Source of the DNA: Diphasiastrum complanatum
Taxonomy: Eukaryota; Streptophyta; Lycopodiopsida; Lycopodiales; Lycopodiaceae
Reading direction: 5' to 3'
DNA: 64,000 nucleotides
Assembly (NCBI GenBank): GCA_029204225.1
Contig: CM055102.1
Location: forward strand, 2,177,629 to 2,241,628
Made by a program: the position numbers and the translations under genes. The notes under the pieces are model-generated. The model was given only the letters and a program-made list of their open reading frames with translations, was not told the origin of the DNA and ran no database searches. Of this stretch, positions 46,637-58,855 are shown piece after piece. Positions within the stretch are counted from its first letter, which is position 1, and each line of letters begins with the position of its first letter.

Positions 46637-48788
46637 GTAGTACACAACTGGGGTACAGGGAAACTCACCTTCAAGAACAGAGAACAGGCTGTAAAGGTAG
46701 ATCCAACCACATGGGCGGTGAAACCTATTGCACCCAAAGCTCATGACGGATCATCCACGACAGATCATACGATTGACCACCCAAGGCCAGCCAAGAGAGG
46801 TCACTATCATTCAGAGATGGATGTCATGAGATGGACGGATGCATTAGCAACTATTGACTGCTAGACATGTCAATATGAATCAGATCCAGAACCGAATACA
46901 TCTTCACCCAAATGTTACACTACGGACACAACAATTACATTTGGGGTGAATATGATAAATGTAGCATGGCTGTCAGCGGAGCCGATTGAGAACCCAGTGG
47001 ATGATGATCTAGTCCCTTGGCAACATGCTCTAACTTATAATAAGGAGATTGAGCTGACTGATGAACAAGTCCTACACCACATGGACCCATATCATTACGG
47101 AACCAAGAAGGTACCAGCTCAACCACTACAAAGGTCTGCTATGGCGAAAGTCTCAAGGATCGATCCACCCAAGGCACCTGCAAATAAGAAGAATCAGTTG
47201 AAGCAATGCTACAACTAGGTGATCCGATGGAGTGACCTACCCAAAGAGGCAATAGCTACAGTAGACATTGATATTCACAACCATGAGGCGAATGTCATAG
47301 CAGTCCCAAAGAAAGACAACAGGGATGAACCCACCAAAATGACAAAAAAAGAGCAAAAAGAAGGTGTTGGATACCTTGAAGTCAATCAAGTTGGACTCAG
47401 ATACAATGTCATCTTCTACACAGGTGACAGAAAATAAAAAAATGACCAGTCAGGCCAAGATCAATATGCTGAAAGAGAAATCTCGACGAGCTCCAGTTCA
47501 TGAGATGCGTGATACTTTCAAGAATTATACATTGGACGACATGGTAATCATGATGTCGCAAGCCCAACAAGAACCTGATCAAAGTCAGGCACCAGCGGAA
47601 CAAGTCTTCGAGGGACCTGCACGAACACAGCCGATGAATCTTATGGAACTAGGAGAAGAAGAAAGGATAGTGCATGTGGGAGAGCAGTTAACACTTACGC
47701 AGTTCAAGAGACTACGATCCTTGTTGGTGGAATATAAAGACTATTTTGCTTGGAGCTATAGTGATTCCGCCAACAATAGTCCAACACACCATACCTTTGG
47801 TGGACGGAGCAGTCCCCAAGGTAAGCCGTTACTACCACTGCAACCCGAATTATACAGAATTGATCAAGCAAGAGTTGCAGAAACTTATGGATGCAGATTT
47901 TATTTATGAAATCGAGCACACGGAATGGGTGTCGTTGATAGTTATAGTACCCAAGAAGAATGGCAAAATGCGTATCTGTGTGAATCTGAAGGCGCTTAAT
48001 GCAGTCACCAAAAAGGACCATATTCCTTTACCATTTACGGAAAGTGTCCTCGATTGAGTAGCTGATGACGAAGCCTACAATTTTTTGGAAGGCTTCAGTG
48101 GCTACAACCAGGTGAAAATAGCCCCCCAGGACTAGCACAAGACAACATTCGCCACGGAATGGAGAACCTATGCCTATAAAGTGATGCCATTCGGACTTTG
48201 CAATGCCCCAAGCACTTTCCAACGAGTCATGCAGGCGACATTCAAAGATTATCAGCAAAAGTTTCTGGAAATTTTCTTGGACGATCTGTGCGTGCATGGA
48301 CCAAATTCAGAACACTTATCCAATTTGGAGAAGGTGTTACAAAAATGCCGCGAATACCAGATCTTCCTGAATCCGGAAAAATGTCAATTCTGGGTGACAC
48401 ATGGCTTGATACTCAGCCATATAGTGTCAAGACACAGGATCGCCACAGATCTATCAAAGATCAGGATCATTGTTGATCTACCACCACCGGGGACAATTTT
48501 GCGAGCTCTACATTTTCATGGGTCATGCTAACTATTATAGGATCTTCATTCTTGATTTTGCAAGCTCACAACGAATCCACATTGGAATGAGGAAGCTCTA
48601 AAGGCTTTCCAAAAGATTAAGGATGCATTGGTCTCAGCACCAATTTTACGACCACCCAATTGGTCCATTGAGTTCCACGTGCATACGGCCGCATCGAAGT
48701 ATGCAGTTGGAGCAGTCTTAACCTAGCCAGGTGAACACAAAAAGGATTTTCCAATCCGATTTGCAAGCCGACAGCTCAGTGATACCGA
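46637..48788 (+). pseudogene. Gypsy linker and reverse transcriptase
   Basis: The pol frame continues through 47437 in one phase, shifts at about 47430 and again near 47760, then stays in one phase. RT features are KLMDADFIYEIEHTEWVS, VPKKNGKMRICVNLKALNAVTKKD, VMPFGLCNAPSTFQ and the catalytic block FLDDLCVHG near 48277. Stops occur at 48055 and 48133, and the frame breaks up again around 48530-48560. The enzyme is dead in this copy. Confidence 0.85.
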
Positions 48789-49011
48789 AATGAATTATTC
48801 AACCAGAGAGCGGGAAGCACTGGCAATGAACTATGCGGTTAAGAAGTTTCGACACTATTTGATGGCCACACATTTTGCTTTTTATACGGACCATCAGCCC
48901 CTGCTATATCTCGTTAATAAAACTTGCAACACCGGGAGAATCACCAGATGGCTCCTTTTGTTGTTGGAATTTGATTTTCGGATAGTAGTTCGCAAGGGAA
49001 AATAACACTAC
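48789..49011 (+). pseudogene. Gypsy RNase H
   Basis: The YSTREREALAMNYAVKKFRHYL and TDHQPLLYLV blocks are the typical RNase H region next to gypsy RT. The frame ends in TAA at 49003-49005 just before MADHVSR, so the join to integrase is interrupted by one stop. Confidence 0.85.
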
Positions 49012-50250
49012 ATGGCAGATCATGTGTCACGAATCAAGGGAAAGGAGATTGCAACCCAACCCGATGATGAGCTGGCAGATGCTGCCTTATTTTATGTGGA
49101 TACAGTACCAGAATGGGCTGCCGACATTGTTGACAATCTAATGCGGGGCCAACCAGACAAATCACTACCAAAGGTGGAACAACGAAAATTGATCTTGAAG
49201 GCTAGACCTTATCAGCTGATTGCCGGCCAGTTGTACCAAAGAGGTCCAGACGGAATTCTTCGGCGGTGTATTCTTCCTCATGAGACCACCCAGATCATTT
49301 CGCTTTCACATAAAGGCATGGGTGGAGGTCATTTTGCATCTGACATTACAGTTCACAAGATCCTGCAATCAGGATGTTGGTGGCCAACGATTCATAAAGA
49401 CACAAAGGAATACTTGAAAAAGTGCGATGTGTGCCAAAGGGCAAGGAGACCAACGAGATTGAACTATGATCTACTGCACCCAGTCTAAGCCAAAGCACCA
49501 TTCGAAAAATGGGGATTGGATTATATTGGTCCAAATCACCCTGCAGCAAGGAGTTCCCAGACTCGATACATAATCGTAGCCACAGATTACCTCACCAAAT
49601 GGGTCGAAGCCAAGGCAGTAAGAGTAGCTGATGCTAGGGCCACTGCCAAGTTCCTTTATGAAAATATCATTGTGCGCTTCGGGTGCCCGGTGGAACTAGT
49701 CAGTAATCGCAGAAGCCATTTCATCAACGAGACCATCAAGGTCCTCTTGGACGAATTCTTCGTGATCCACAGAACCAGTACGCCTTATTATCCTCGTGGT
49801 AATGCACAAGCAGAATCATCCAATAAGAACCTGTGTAGCGTGCTCACAAAAACAGTTGAAGCTAGCAGATCAGATTGGGAACACAAGTTGCATGCTGCAC
49901 TGTGGGCATTCAGGACAACATATAAAGAGAACATTGATCAAACATCCTTCCAATTGGTATATGGTCAGGATGCTGTGATGCCAATAGAGTTTTTAATTCC
50001 TTCAATAAGGATTGCCACCGTGCAACGTCTTAATGAGTCCAAATCTCTACAGCTATGCCACGAAGCTCTGCATAAACTCTGTGAAACACGCTTACTAGCT
50101 GTGCATGCACTGGCAGCTGAAAAGGAAAGATGCAAAGCTTGGCATGATCACAGATTACAAAAGAAGGATTTTTGTTCAGGAGATCTGGTCTTGATGTATA
50201 AAACCAAGGCGATCAAGGGGAAGTTAAAATTCACGGGCGGAGGTCCTTAA
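49012..50250 (+). pseudogene. Gypsy integrase
   Basis: The HHCC zinc region (SHKGMGGGH ... CDVCQRA) ends at a stop at 49486-49488. The catalytic core follows in phase: DYIGPNHPA, the second aspartate region ELVSNRRSHF (the usual D is N in this copy), and the glutamate in PRGNAQAESSNKNL. The C-terminal part ends KGKLKFTGGGP at 50250. No chromodomain is seen, which fits the non-chromovirus gypsy branch. Confidence 0.88.
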
Positions 50251-50375
50251 AGGATCAAGGAAATTTTTAATCATGGGTCCGTGAACTTAGAACAGCTTGA
50301 TGGGACGGCCTTTGACACACCCATCAACGGTAGCCGGTTGCACAAGTACTGGCCACCATAGTAAGACAGATCTAG

Positions 50376-51198
50376 ATTGGGGGTGGCACGTTACAAAAAG
50401 CTAATTTTCTCAACCATCACCGCTAGATCTAAGGAGATCAAGCCAAATCAAGCTAAATCCATCAAGATTCAGCTAGATTTGGCAAGATCGGAGAAATCTA
50501 TCAGAATCCAAGGAGGATCCAGATCCTGATAGGGTAAAAAAGGAAGCAGATCATCAGATTGACTGAGGGATCTACTACCAAGAATCCATCAAAACTTCCA
50601 GAGCACTACCAACAGTCAGATCAAGCTTGGATGAAGTTGATTACCAGTTTACAAAAGTTAAAAATCAGAAAATCTCAAGATCTCATCAAAAAACACTCTT
50701 AAGGAGCACTTTTTTCATGATTTTTTGAGATCCCTTGGGAGATAGCTCTTGAAAATTGGACAATCACCAGATCTGACCTAGATGCATCCATGAAAATCTC
50801 TGTGAGAGTTCTTGATGGAGGAATCATCATTTTTTAGTGTATGGAGAGTTCCCAGAAGCAAAATTTTCAGAACCCTCGCAGAGCATCAAGATCAACTTAC
50901 CAACTCTTGCAAGGTGCCTAAATGAAATCAGAGCAGTGAAATTAGCCTGCCTACATGGTCTGATCTTGAAAATCCAATAATAGAAACAAGTTGTGCGAGA
51001 GATCACTTCCTGCAAGAGTTGAACCCTTGCAGACAGCCTGAACCCTCGTAGAACCTTCGCATGGCAGTCAAATCACCTTCTGAACTCTCGCAGACTTCCA
51101 TGAGGTCTTAGAATTTTGTGAAAAAGGTGCCTGTCAAAATTTGGGTGGAACTAAACAAGGGAAAGTGAATTTCATCTAATACGCACTCTAAATTCCGC
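50376..51198 (+). repeat. Polypurine tract and possible 3' LTR of the gypsy element
   Basis: GATTGGGGG at 50375-50383 precedes TGGCACGTTAC, a possible LTR start at 50384. The following 800 bases contain the same CTCGCAG and GAGAGTT motifs as the leader (for example 50874, 51016 and 51084). No matching 5' LTR was found, so this is tentative. Confidence 0.35.
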
Positions 51199-51607
51199 TA
51201 TATAAGGGCTGAATTCGATTCATTTGTCACCTTTGCTAGCGAAGCTCTGCCGAAATTTCCACTAAAAATACCAAGTTTTTTGTTTTCAACCAGACTTCCT
51301 ACCAGCTGTCATCTTCTCATATTAAATACCGATCTGCGCTCTGAACTACAATCATTGTCATCCAACACTCATTATTCTCAGTTTTCTACTGTTTCCACAT
51401 CTTTTTCCAATTTCCACCATTATTTTTACTTTTTCGACTTTTTCGACCACTAATTATCATTGCTAACATGGCCTCCTCATCTTCTGAAGACTCTGGCACC
51501 AAACATGTGATCCAGCGTGACATTTCCGAGGCCACGTAGATTTGGCCTCTACCCTCTGACACTCCGATCCAACCATGGTTGCAAACAGCCGGCCCACTCC
51601 TTGAAGC
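51199..51607 (+). promoter_or_regulatory. TATA box and short ORF start of a transposon unit
   Basis: TATATAAGG at 51199-51207 would set transcription near 51230. At 51470 an ATG opens MASSSSEDSGTKHVIQRD, stopped by TAG after 24 codons; in the same frame the sequence continues PWLQTAGPLLEAMKKHSLW into the 202-bp repeat. It looks like the first part of a retrotransposon ORF, but the family is not recognised. Confidence 0.35.
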
Positions 51608-51809
51608 AATGAAAAAGCATTCACTATGGCAAGCAATAAACATGAAAATAGAAAGCAATGGGAAACACAATCAAGAGCATTAGCAGGTAGTGAATAGCAA
51701 ATGAGGATGCTTCTCTTCCAAAAATGGTAGAGTTTCCTCCTTCTCATTAAGCATGAAAATAGTGTACAAATAGTGTCTTTTTATAAAATGGGGAAGGCCC
51801 TTGTCCCTC
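51608..51809 (-). repeat. Inverted repeat, right arm (202 bp)
   Basis: It is the partner of 42494-42695 in opposite orientation. Read plus, it continues the ORF opened at 51470, so the arm is part of an old coding unit and not an intergenic repeat alone. Confidence 0.85.
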
Positions 51810-52139
51810 TTGCCTATTGGCTAATATTCACAATGATCATATCCATTCATCTTGGACCCAACTTGATCCAAGGGTCCACAAAAAGTACATTAGAAATCAC
51901 AAGATTCATGTGAGTCCCAATTTGGACTTAACTCTGAAAAGTAATCCCTAAGTTTAAAAATGACATTGGGCTTCTAGTTTTATTTTGATTCCAAGGCCTA
52001 AGTCATGTTTATTTTATTTACAACTTTATTTGCGTGCTCATTAGGCCATGGGCTTATACATGCAGGATGCCATGCCCTCGTAACACATTTTATTGAATGA
52101 TTTTATTTATTTACACTTTGTTGGGAATACCCCCAATAG
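51810..52139. other. Unassigned AT-rich DNA
   Basis: Nothing recognisable was seen. Confidence 0.5.
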
Positions 52140-54194
52140 GACCCACGACCTGAAGTAGTGTCGGTCACTCGGCACTCTTTGCCAGTTTAGTAACCCGTAA
52201 CGTCTTCCATGAAGTTGAGACGGTCCAGTTTCTTCGAGTCCTTGGGCGTGTGGAAGGACTTGTGGACTCTTGTTAGCCATTCTTGATCAATCCAGGCTTG
52301 GAATCAGCGTGTCCAGGGTTCTCCAAGGAATGCATATACACGAGCGACTGATAGCTGATCTTTGACTTTGTCGGAAGCTAGCGCCTTATTAGGATCAAAA
52401 AATATTGCGAAAAGAAAATCATCCCATTTAGTTTTGATCCCCATCAGGTGTTCTAAGTCCCGGGCGTAAGTGGCTGCCACGCGTGGTGAGAGCCTCTCTG
52501 GTGTCTACATCCGTCGTCCACCCATATTGCGATGGCATAATCGGCCAATTAAAATTGTGAAGTGTGATCTTGTCCAGAGGGGTGCCATATTCCGCCCATT
52601 TGGATTTTCGTGTACATGGCAGGAAGTGCGCATTCACCTGTAATTGTTGTGGACTTGTCACGTGGGCCCTGATGGCGACAGGGTCTCTTTCGAATAACTA
52701 CTGACACCACTCTGGTTGTGGTTGGAGGGCGGGTAACGCTTGTAGTTCTTTGTCCTTGATTGTCTAAGCAAAAAACGATATCTGCCAACCGTCTCAAGAT
52801 GACTCGTGGGGATACTTTGATAAAAATTCATTCTCCTCCACGAATTTTGGTCTTTGGAAGGCTCGGCTGGCAGATATCGTACGCGAACGTCTGGATGATG
52901 TTGCTTGGCTTTGGCTAGTGGTTGTGCCTTGGCCTTGGTCTCGCGTCTCAACAGCCGCATCCGTCTGCCCTTGGTCTTGGCCTTCGGACCCTTGATCTAG
53001 TTGAGATCCTCCTGCTGCCTGTTGGCTTTGATCTTGGCTAGTACTAGCCTGCGCAGCGTCAAAATTAGATGGCGGTGAAATTACCACGGGGGTGGGCTGG
53101 GCCTTCGAGTCCACAAATTTTTGGCACGCCTTGAGGGCTTGTTTGGCCTGGGCAAGCTCATGTGTTGCGCTTGTCCGATACTTGTTGAACTCTGCCTGGT
53201 AGCTGTTTAAGGTTTGGCTATAAACCTGCACCTGACGCTGTAGAAGATTCATCTCTGATTGAGAAAGCGGCCTTGAGTCCGGTACAGGTTGAGCTAACCA
53301 AAAGAGCTTTTCATCTTGTAGGGCTTTGACCTCCATCCTCAGGCGTGTATTTTCTGCTTCCAAAAGGGTAAATTGCGCCTGGATGGGGGCAAGCCATTGG
53401 AACGCTTCAGCTTGAAGCTCCCGCACCTTCGTGGAGGCCTCAATTAGCGCATTGGAGAGGCTTTGGATATATTTGTTGAGGCCCTCCTCCTTTTGCTACA
53501 GCTTGGCAATCTCCTGGTGCCCTGCTTGTTCGTGTTGCTGAGCCAAAATCAACTCTTGCTGTAGCTTGGTGAGGTCTGCTCGCAGCTGTGTATTATTTGT
53601 TGCCAAGTGTAGTACCCTACTTTCCAGAATAGCTTTGGCCACAACCGCATCCAGGATGCATTTTTCCAAAGTTTGGTACACCGTCGTTAGGTCCGTGGGA
53701 GCAGCCGATACACTACCACTGGCAGGGGCTTGTGTTTTATTGGCCCCGACGACTGGTGGAATCTCGTCATCATTATCTTCTATCAGGTTCTCATTGGAGT
53801 TGATGCCATCTGGGGCAGTAGGATCAGCCCGATCTGGCAATGGTACAAACATTGTTTGGACATATGCGTCATCAGGCAATGGTTGGTTGCCCTCGGCAAC
53901 CTTTGTTGGCGAAGCAAGTGGGGTTTGAGAAATAACTGTGGAAACAGGGGTGAGGACGGTTTGTCCGAACGAGAGGATGGGAGAAACAGAGGGAAACTGG
54001 AGGGTGGTGTGGAGTATGGAAGAAGGTGAGGATGGAGCAAAAAGTGTCTGGCGTGGGGGTGAAAAATTGATAACTTGCATCCATGCCAGAGTGTCAGGGG
54101 ACAGTTGTGAATCAGAAGGATTGAATGTGAGAGGAGCAACAGTGGTGGCAAGAGTGATGGAGGATGCGATGGTAATGGATGGAGTAGTGGACAT
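52140..54194 (-). pseudogene. Decayed coiled-coil ORF of a probable retrotransposon
   Basis: One minus frame can be followed from ATG 54192-54194 through a stop near 53497, a second open part (53426-52794), further stops, and 52661-52428; coding character then continues in another phase (KWDDFLFAIFLDPNK, AFLGEPWTR, FQAWIDQEWLTRVHKSFH) to about 52150. The N-terminal 130 residues are rich in S, T and P. The middle is a long coiled coil (NNTQLRADLTKLQQELILAQ, LLEAENTRLRMEVKALQDEK), followed by a Q/S/T-rich stretch. No catalytic domain is seen. I suggest a gag-type or accessory ORF of a gypsy element because of its company, but the family is unknown. Confidence 0.45.
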
Positions 54195-54279
54195 TGGAAG
54201 AGAAGTAGGAGTGGTATCAGCAGAAGAAATGGGGATGGAGACAGAAATAGATGTGGATGGAACAAGAAGAGAGGTAGCG

Positions 54280-54820
54280 ACAATAGAAATCGGAGTTTGT
54301 CACAACCGCATGGAAACGCACTTTGCATTTCATATGGATCATCAACCGTTACTTTACTTGGTAAACAAGACGTGTAATACTGGACGTATTGCAAAATGGT
54401 TATTGTTATTGACTGAATTTGACTTTTGAATTGTGAGCAACATTATCTAGCCGATCATGTTTCACGAATCAAATTCGCACCAGTTAATACTGAAGTGGAT
54501 GATGAACTTCCAGATACTGCATTATTCTATGTTGAAGCAGTACCGGAATGGGCAGCGGATATTGTTGAGTATCTGATGCTAGGACAACCGAATGACTCCT
54601 TGACAAAAGTACAGAAGAGACAATTGATTCATAAAACTCAACCTTATCAATTAATTGCAGGACAATTGTACTGTCATGGATCAGACAATATTCTATGAAG
54701 ATGTCTTTTACCGCATGAAATCCTAGATTTAATCATGTTTTCACATGATGGCATGTGCGAAGGACACTTCTCTACAGATATTGTTCGCAAAATTTTGCAA
54801 TCAGGGTGTTGGTGGCCTAC
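54280..54820 (+). pseudogene. Gypsy RNase H/integrase fragment
   Basis: The translation parallels 48842-49385 of the gypsy element: DHQPLLYLVNKTCNTGRI, then ADHVSRIK, VPEWAADIVEYLMLGQP, PYQLIAGQLY and ILQSGCWWPT. It has stops at about 54428 and 54696. The left end abuts the start of the minus-strand ORF; the right end is cut at 54820 within the integrase zinc region. It is a second, diverged member of the same family. Confidence 0.85.
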
Positions 54821-55316
54821 TGTTACATACCCATAAGGGTACGCAACAGGAAATTTGAGGTGACAGTCTCAGTTATGGGACAGAACGTTGAATTGGAGCT
54901 ATAGGTCTTTTGGGTGCCACATGTCAATGTCTCATTGGCATGCGATGACTCGTTGTTATGGACCCGCGTCAATGTGCACAAGTGCCTCGTGTCGTTAGTC
55001 ATGCGTGACTCCTATGGAGGGAGATGATCCACCTGGACTATGTATATAGAGGTGGATCTCCATGAGCTGGGTATTCATTCTTTCCTAGAGAATGAAGAGC
55101 TCTTCCACTGGCGGTTAGGTCAGGACGAGTATCTAGGCCTCAGAAAGTAGGTAGGTAAGGGTCGAGGGTAAGGCATGGTGGTATGGGACACCATGGCTTA
55201 CATGAGATCCGAGCTTGCCTGATGCTGGTCTGTAGCTCCAGTGCACGGGGGTGAGGTGGCAGTACCTCTATGGCTGGGTGGTAATGTAGCATTCGTCACT
55301 TGTTTGTGCGTTATCA
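54821..55316 (+). repeat. Candidate solo LTR
   Basis: Sequence switches abruptly from integrase to TGTTACATACCC at 54821 and ends GCGTTATCA at about 55316, giving TG...CA ends. A TATA-like TATATAGA lies at 55043. No ORF is credible. There is no clear target-site duplication, and element A begins only two bases further right, so the right boundary may have been altered. Confidence 0.35.
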
Positions 55317-55318
55317 AT

Positions 55319-56147
55319 TGTGCAAAAAGTACAAAAGGACCAAGAGTGGATCCTAATCTGATCCTCAAGAGGGATTGGTTGTCAGATTACTTGATCTATC
55401 AATCTACTTCAGATTAAGATCAATCTAGATCAATTCTAGACACCAAATCCTAACAAGAACAATCATTTATTGAAGGTAAGTGTACTTTATGGTTTCACAC
55501 GTGTGAAACACTGTTTGAGTACGGACTCCAACCTGAAAATCAAGTACACATTGATAGAACCTCAAAACAATCAAAACAAATGTAGACAAATGGAAAGAAT
55601 CACTCAAAATTGCTTCCAAAACCAAGATTGGTGTCTCACATTGATTATGGCCAAATGTGGCTCTATATATACAATAAGTGGGAGCTCGTGGTACTGATCA
55701 TCCCTATGATCCCACATGTGAAGGTGCTTTGTCATATGATGATTCATCATGCAAAACTGACACTTGGACAAAACCTTCTATTTTGAGCACTTTTGGTCCA
55801 TTTTCCTTCTATATGGAGATCTACTTGGAAATCTTCTAGAAGTTAAAATTCGCCTACTTTAGCTTATTCCACACATGTGAGCTGTCCTCTACACATGTGA
55901 TATGACACCTAACCAAAGGATGTGGCTCATGCAATCAATAGATTGATGACATGTGTCATATGTCTAGAAAACTAGTTTTTGGCCTTTTTAGCCACTAGAA
56001 CTTGAATTAAATCATATGTACAACCTATATGATTATGGTACATGACAAGTACATTATTTTCACATGTGGGAACAGGCTCCACACATGTGTAATCATCTAT
56101 ATACAAGGTTTTTGGCCTCTACCAAGCTTATTTTTGCATTTTTCACA
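55319..56147 (-). repeat. 3' LTR of copia-type element A
   Basis: Read minus, this 829-bp segment starts TGTGAAAAATGC directly after a purine tract (GAGGAG) and ends CTTTTTGCACA. Its end portion matches LTR B, which is followed by a tRNA-Met primer site. A TATA sequence (TATATATA) lies near 55664-55672 on the minus strand. It contains the palindrome TTTCACACGTGTGAAA at 55493-55508 and several CACATGTG palindromes. Confidence 0.85.
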
Positions 56148-58552
56148 CTCCTCAAAAATCTAGCTTGATGGAAAACATGATGATCTTGAACTTGACTTCA
56201 TGGGCTGAATTGGTCTTTGCTGGTTCAAAAGGTGTGAAGATCAGCCAATGAGCTTGATGTTGATCTGAAATCACCATATCCATGATAGTTCTTCTTTGAT
56301 GTTGACATCTTTGATGAGGTTGAGAGTTTTGCACCATCCTAGCACCTCCAAAATTGATTCCTTCCAATTTTCATGTAGATGCTTGACCTTGAGGCTTGCT
56401 CCTTCACATGAGATATGCTCCTCTTTCCCTTGAAATGTGAGCCACATGGGTTCAACCATGTTTCTTGAGTTTCTTTTTGGAATCACAACAAGAAAAGGTC
56501 TCTCCTCCTCAATCCTTGGCACACTTGATCCTTGAGATGACTCCTTAAGATCATCTTCATGATGCTCCTTCTTGATGGAAATCCGAGACCTCCATGTCTC
56601 ATAATGATCACAACAAGTATGACCATTCAATATGCACTTCCTATGATTATCAAGATTACTTATGCTAGAAACATAAGTCCAAAAATCACCACAACTTGGC
56701 ATGATTTTTCCAATATTGAAATCAAAAGGTATCTCCATCTCAATAAGGCTAACTACTTGCTTATGGATATAAGTGTCCACTTTGGATGCCTCACTTATTC
56801 TCATAAGAAGTTTACAACTTGCCTTTAGGATTGAAAACATACAATTTTCATCTTTATGAATGAACACATCATTCATGATCTTATTGAAACCAAAAGATCC
56901 TACATTATGAAGATATTTCCATTTTCTTGACTTCATAACTAATGTAAGCTTACAAGGAAAACATATTTTGCTATCTTTTAAGGCATCACACTCAACTAAC
57001 ATTGCCTTAAGCCACCTTTGAGATACAAAAATCCCTTCAAAGCAAAATAGATCTTCATAAGTTGACATGAGAGCATAAATGAAACTATTTTCATTTTGTG
57101 ATTGATGCTCCTTATTCTTGATTGATATCTCTTGGATCATAACAATAAGTTTGAACTTATCTAAAGTTCCAAGCAAAATACTTTCCAAGGACATAAAATA
57201 AATCCAGGTTACTTTCATAAAAGTGACATCTATCTTTGCATCTTGAACCAAACAATGTACTTCCAAATGAAAAATTTCAAAATATTTGACATGTGTTGTG
57301 ATGGACTCTTGAAGACAAATCTTGCAAGTCCTTATGAGACTCCAAGCCTCATTCACCTTTCCACAAAGGAAACACCTTTCCTTGGACTTGTCCTTCTTGT
57401 ATTTGCATTTGGACTTGAAGCTCCATCCTTCACCTCGGGCCCCTTGCTTTGGTTCTACTTGGATGGACTGGTCTTCTTTTTGTAGCATCTTGAGAAAAAA
57501 TATCCTCCCTTGCCACAAAGGTTGCACTCAGGATCCTTTCTTTCCTTCAATAGGATGCCACCTATTGATGCCATGTGAATAAAAACCTGTGATATGATTC
57601 TACAAATGTAATTTGTGACTTTCAAGAGACTAGATTTGAACATCTTCAATAATCTAGAAGGATCTACAAAAGATCTAGCTCACAAACCTAAGAATCAATC
57701 TTCACACTAATGACTAGTCACTTGGAAACTTTGCTTTGATCACTAAGACAAAAGCACACAATCTTTGAATCAAATCACAAAAGAAATTAGACCCAATCTC
57801 CTATTGAACTCATCAAATACCAATGACTCTTTCTTTTGAAAGTTGAAATGGATATGAAAAAGATTTGACACCTAGATTTTCCTTTTCACTTGACTAGTTC
57901 TCTCAACACTTGAGATTCTTGAACAAAAGATGGGTTTTGTTTCAAATACATGAAAATCAAACTTAATCACTTCTTTTGGACTCACTCTTGACCCAAATAA
58001 TCTCACACTTGAGATTTAGAGTGAATTTGATTTGATTTGACAACATACTATACCACCAATTTTTCACAAAGCTTCAAAAATTAGACAACTAGAGATTCAC
58101 AAAGATCTCAACCATGCATGTATACCCAAATATGGACTCCTCCTCATTCTAGACATCAAATGGGATCTCAAATTTACCCTCACACTCTCACAAAGAAAGT
58201 TGAATAGAACTAATTTGAGTTTCATACATACTATGTCAATTTTTGCTCAATAAATTAATTCAATCACCCCTATTGGATTCCACCAATTACTCTACCTCTT
58301 AAGACTTGGAATGAAATTCATAATCAAAATTGGTGATTTCTCTCAATAAGATATTGTGCTTCAAAGAGCTAATGCCACTTAGAAATATTTGATCACCTAG
58401 GAAGAGACAAACTCTCCACCAATAACAACACATAATGAGCTTCTAGATCTTGCCCTCTACAAAGGAAGGAACTCTTAGAAAATTGGATCTCTCTCTACAC
58501 ATTTGCCATAGACACCTTGATGACTCTTTTCAAACCTTACTCTCCGTAAGCA
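56148..58552 (-). mobile_element. Internal domain of element A (minus, 5' truncated, no pol)
   Basis: Reading minus, the leader runs from about 58545 to 57650 and matches the leader of element B. Then come the ORF (57574-56271) and the purine tract. Similarity to B ends at about 58545 (GGTTTGAAAAGAG), so the primer site and 5' LTR are missing. No RT or integrase lies between the ORF and the LTR. Confidence 0.8.
56271..57574 (-). pseudogene. Unrecognised cysteine-containing repeat protein of element A
   Basis: The family start is MASIGGIL at 57572-57574, as in B. It is followed by CNLCGKGGYFFSRC, a zinc knuckle in which the usual histidine is tyrosine. A frameshift near 57480 moves into the long frame 57527-56271 (418 codons), which contains CFLCGKVNEAWSL. 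The central part includes SLESILLGTLDKFKLI and YALMSTYEDLFCFEGIF, which have a second, diverged counterpart in element B. The C-terminal part has HRKCILNGHTCCDHYETW and PRIEEERP. Compared with B, the segment after EEHISC is deleted or replaced. I do not recognise the protein family. The MAS start and knuckle suggest a rearranged copia gag; the remainder is novel to me. Confidence 0.55.
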
Positions 58553-58855
58553 TGACTACGCCTATCAGAATAGCAGAAATTTAGTGATAGAAATCACGGT
58601 CATTCTAGATTACGTAGCCAAACATTAATAGATGAAGCACCAGAAGAATAGTTTGTCGCGAATAGCAAGACAAATTATATGTCGCGAATTATTCGCGAAG
58701 AGCTAGACTGTACTGCGCGATTCTTTCGCCTTTTCTTCATCTGTGCAAATTTGCACGTAAATATGCAGACTACATGACAATGCTAGTAAATATGCAGCAT
58801 GAATTGAGGCAGATTAAAATGGGATTTAGGAGAGCTAGAGGGAATAAATCCAACA
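58553..58855 (-). repeat. 3' LTR of a decayed copia fragment
   Basis: Read minus, TGTTGGATTTATTCCC follows the purine tract AAGGGGGTG, the typical end of a copia element, and TAGTCA at 58553 gives a possible LTR end. It contains three TTCGCGA-type motifs. The left boundary is uncertain by up to about 10 bases. Confidence 0.5.

Noticed and set aside
54426-54698. Independent host gene on the plus strand
   Set aside because: Its translation matches the RNase H/integrase junction of the nearby gypsy element and has stops on both sides.
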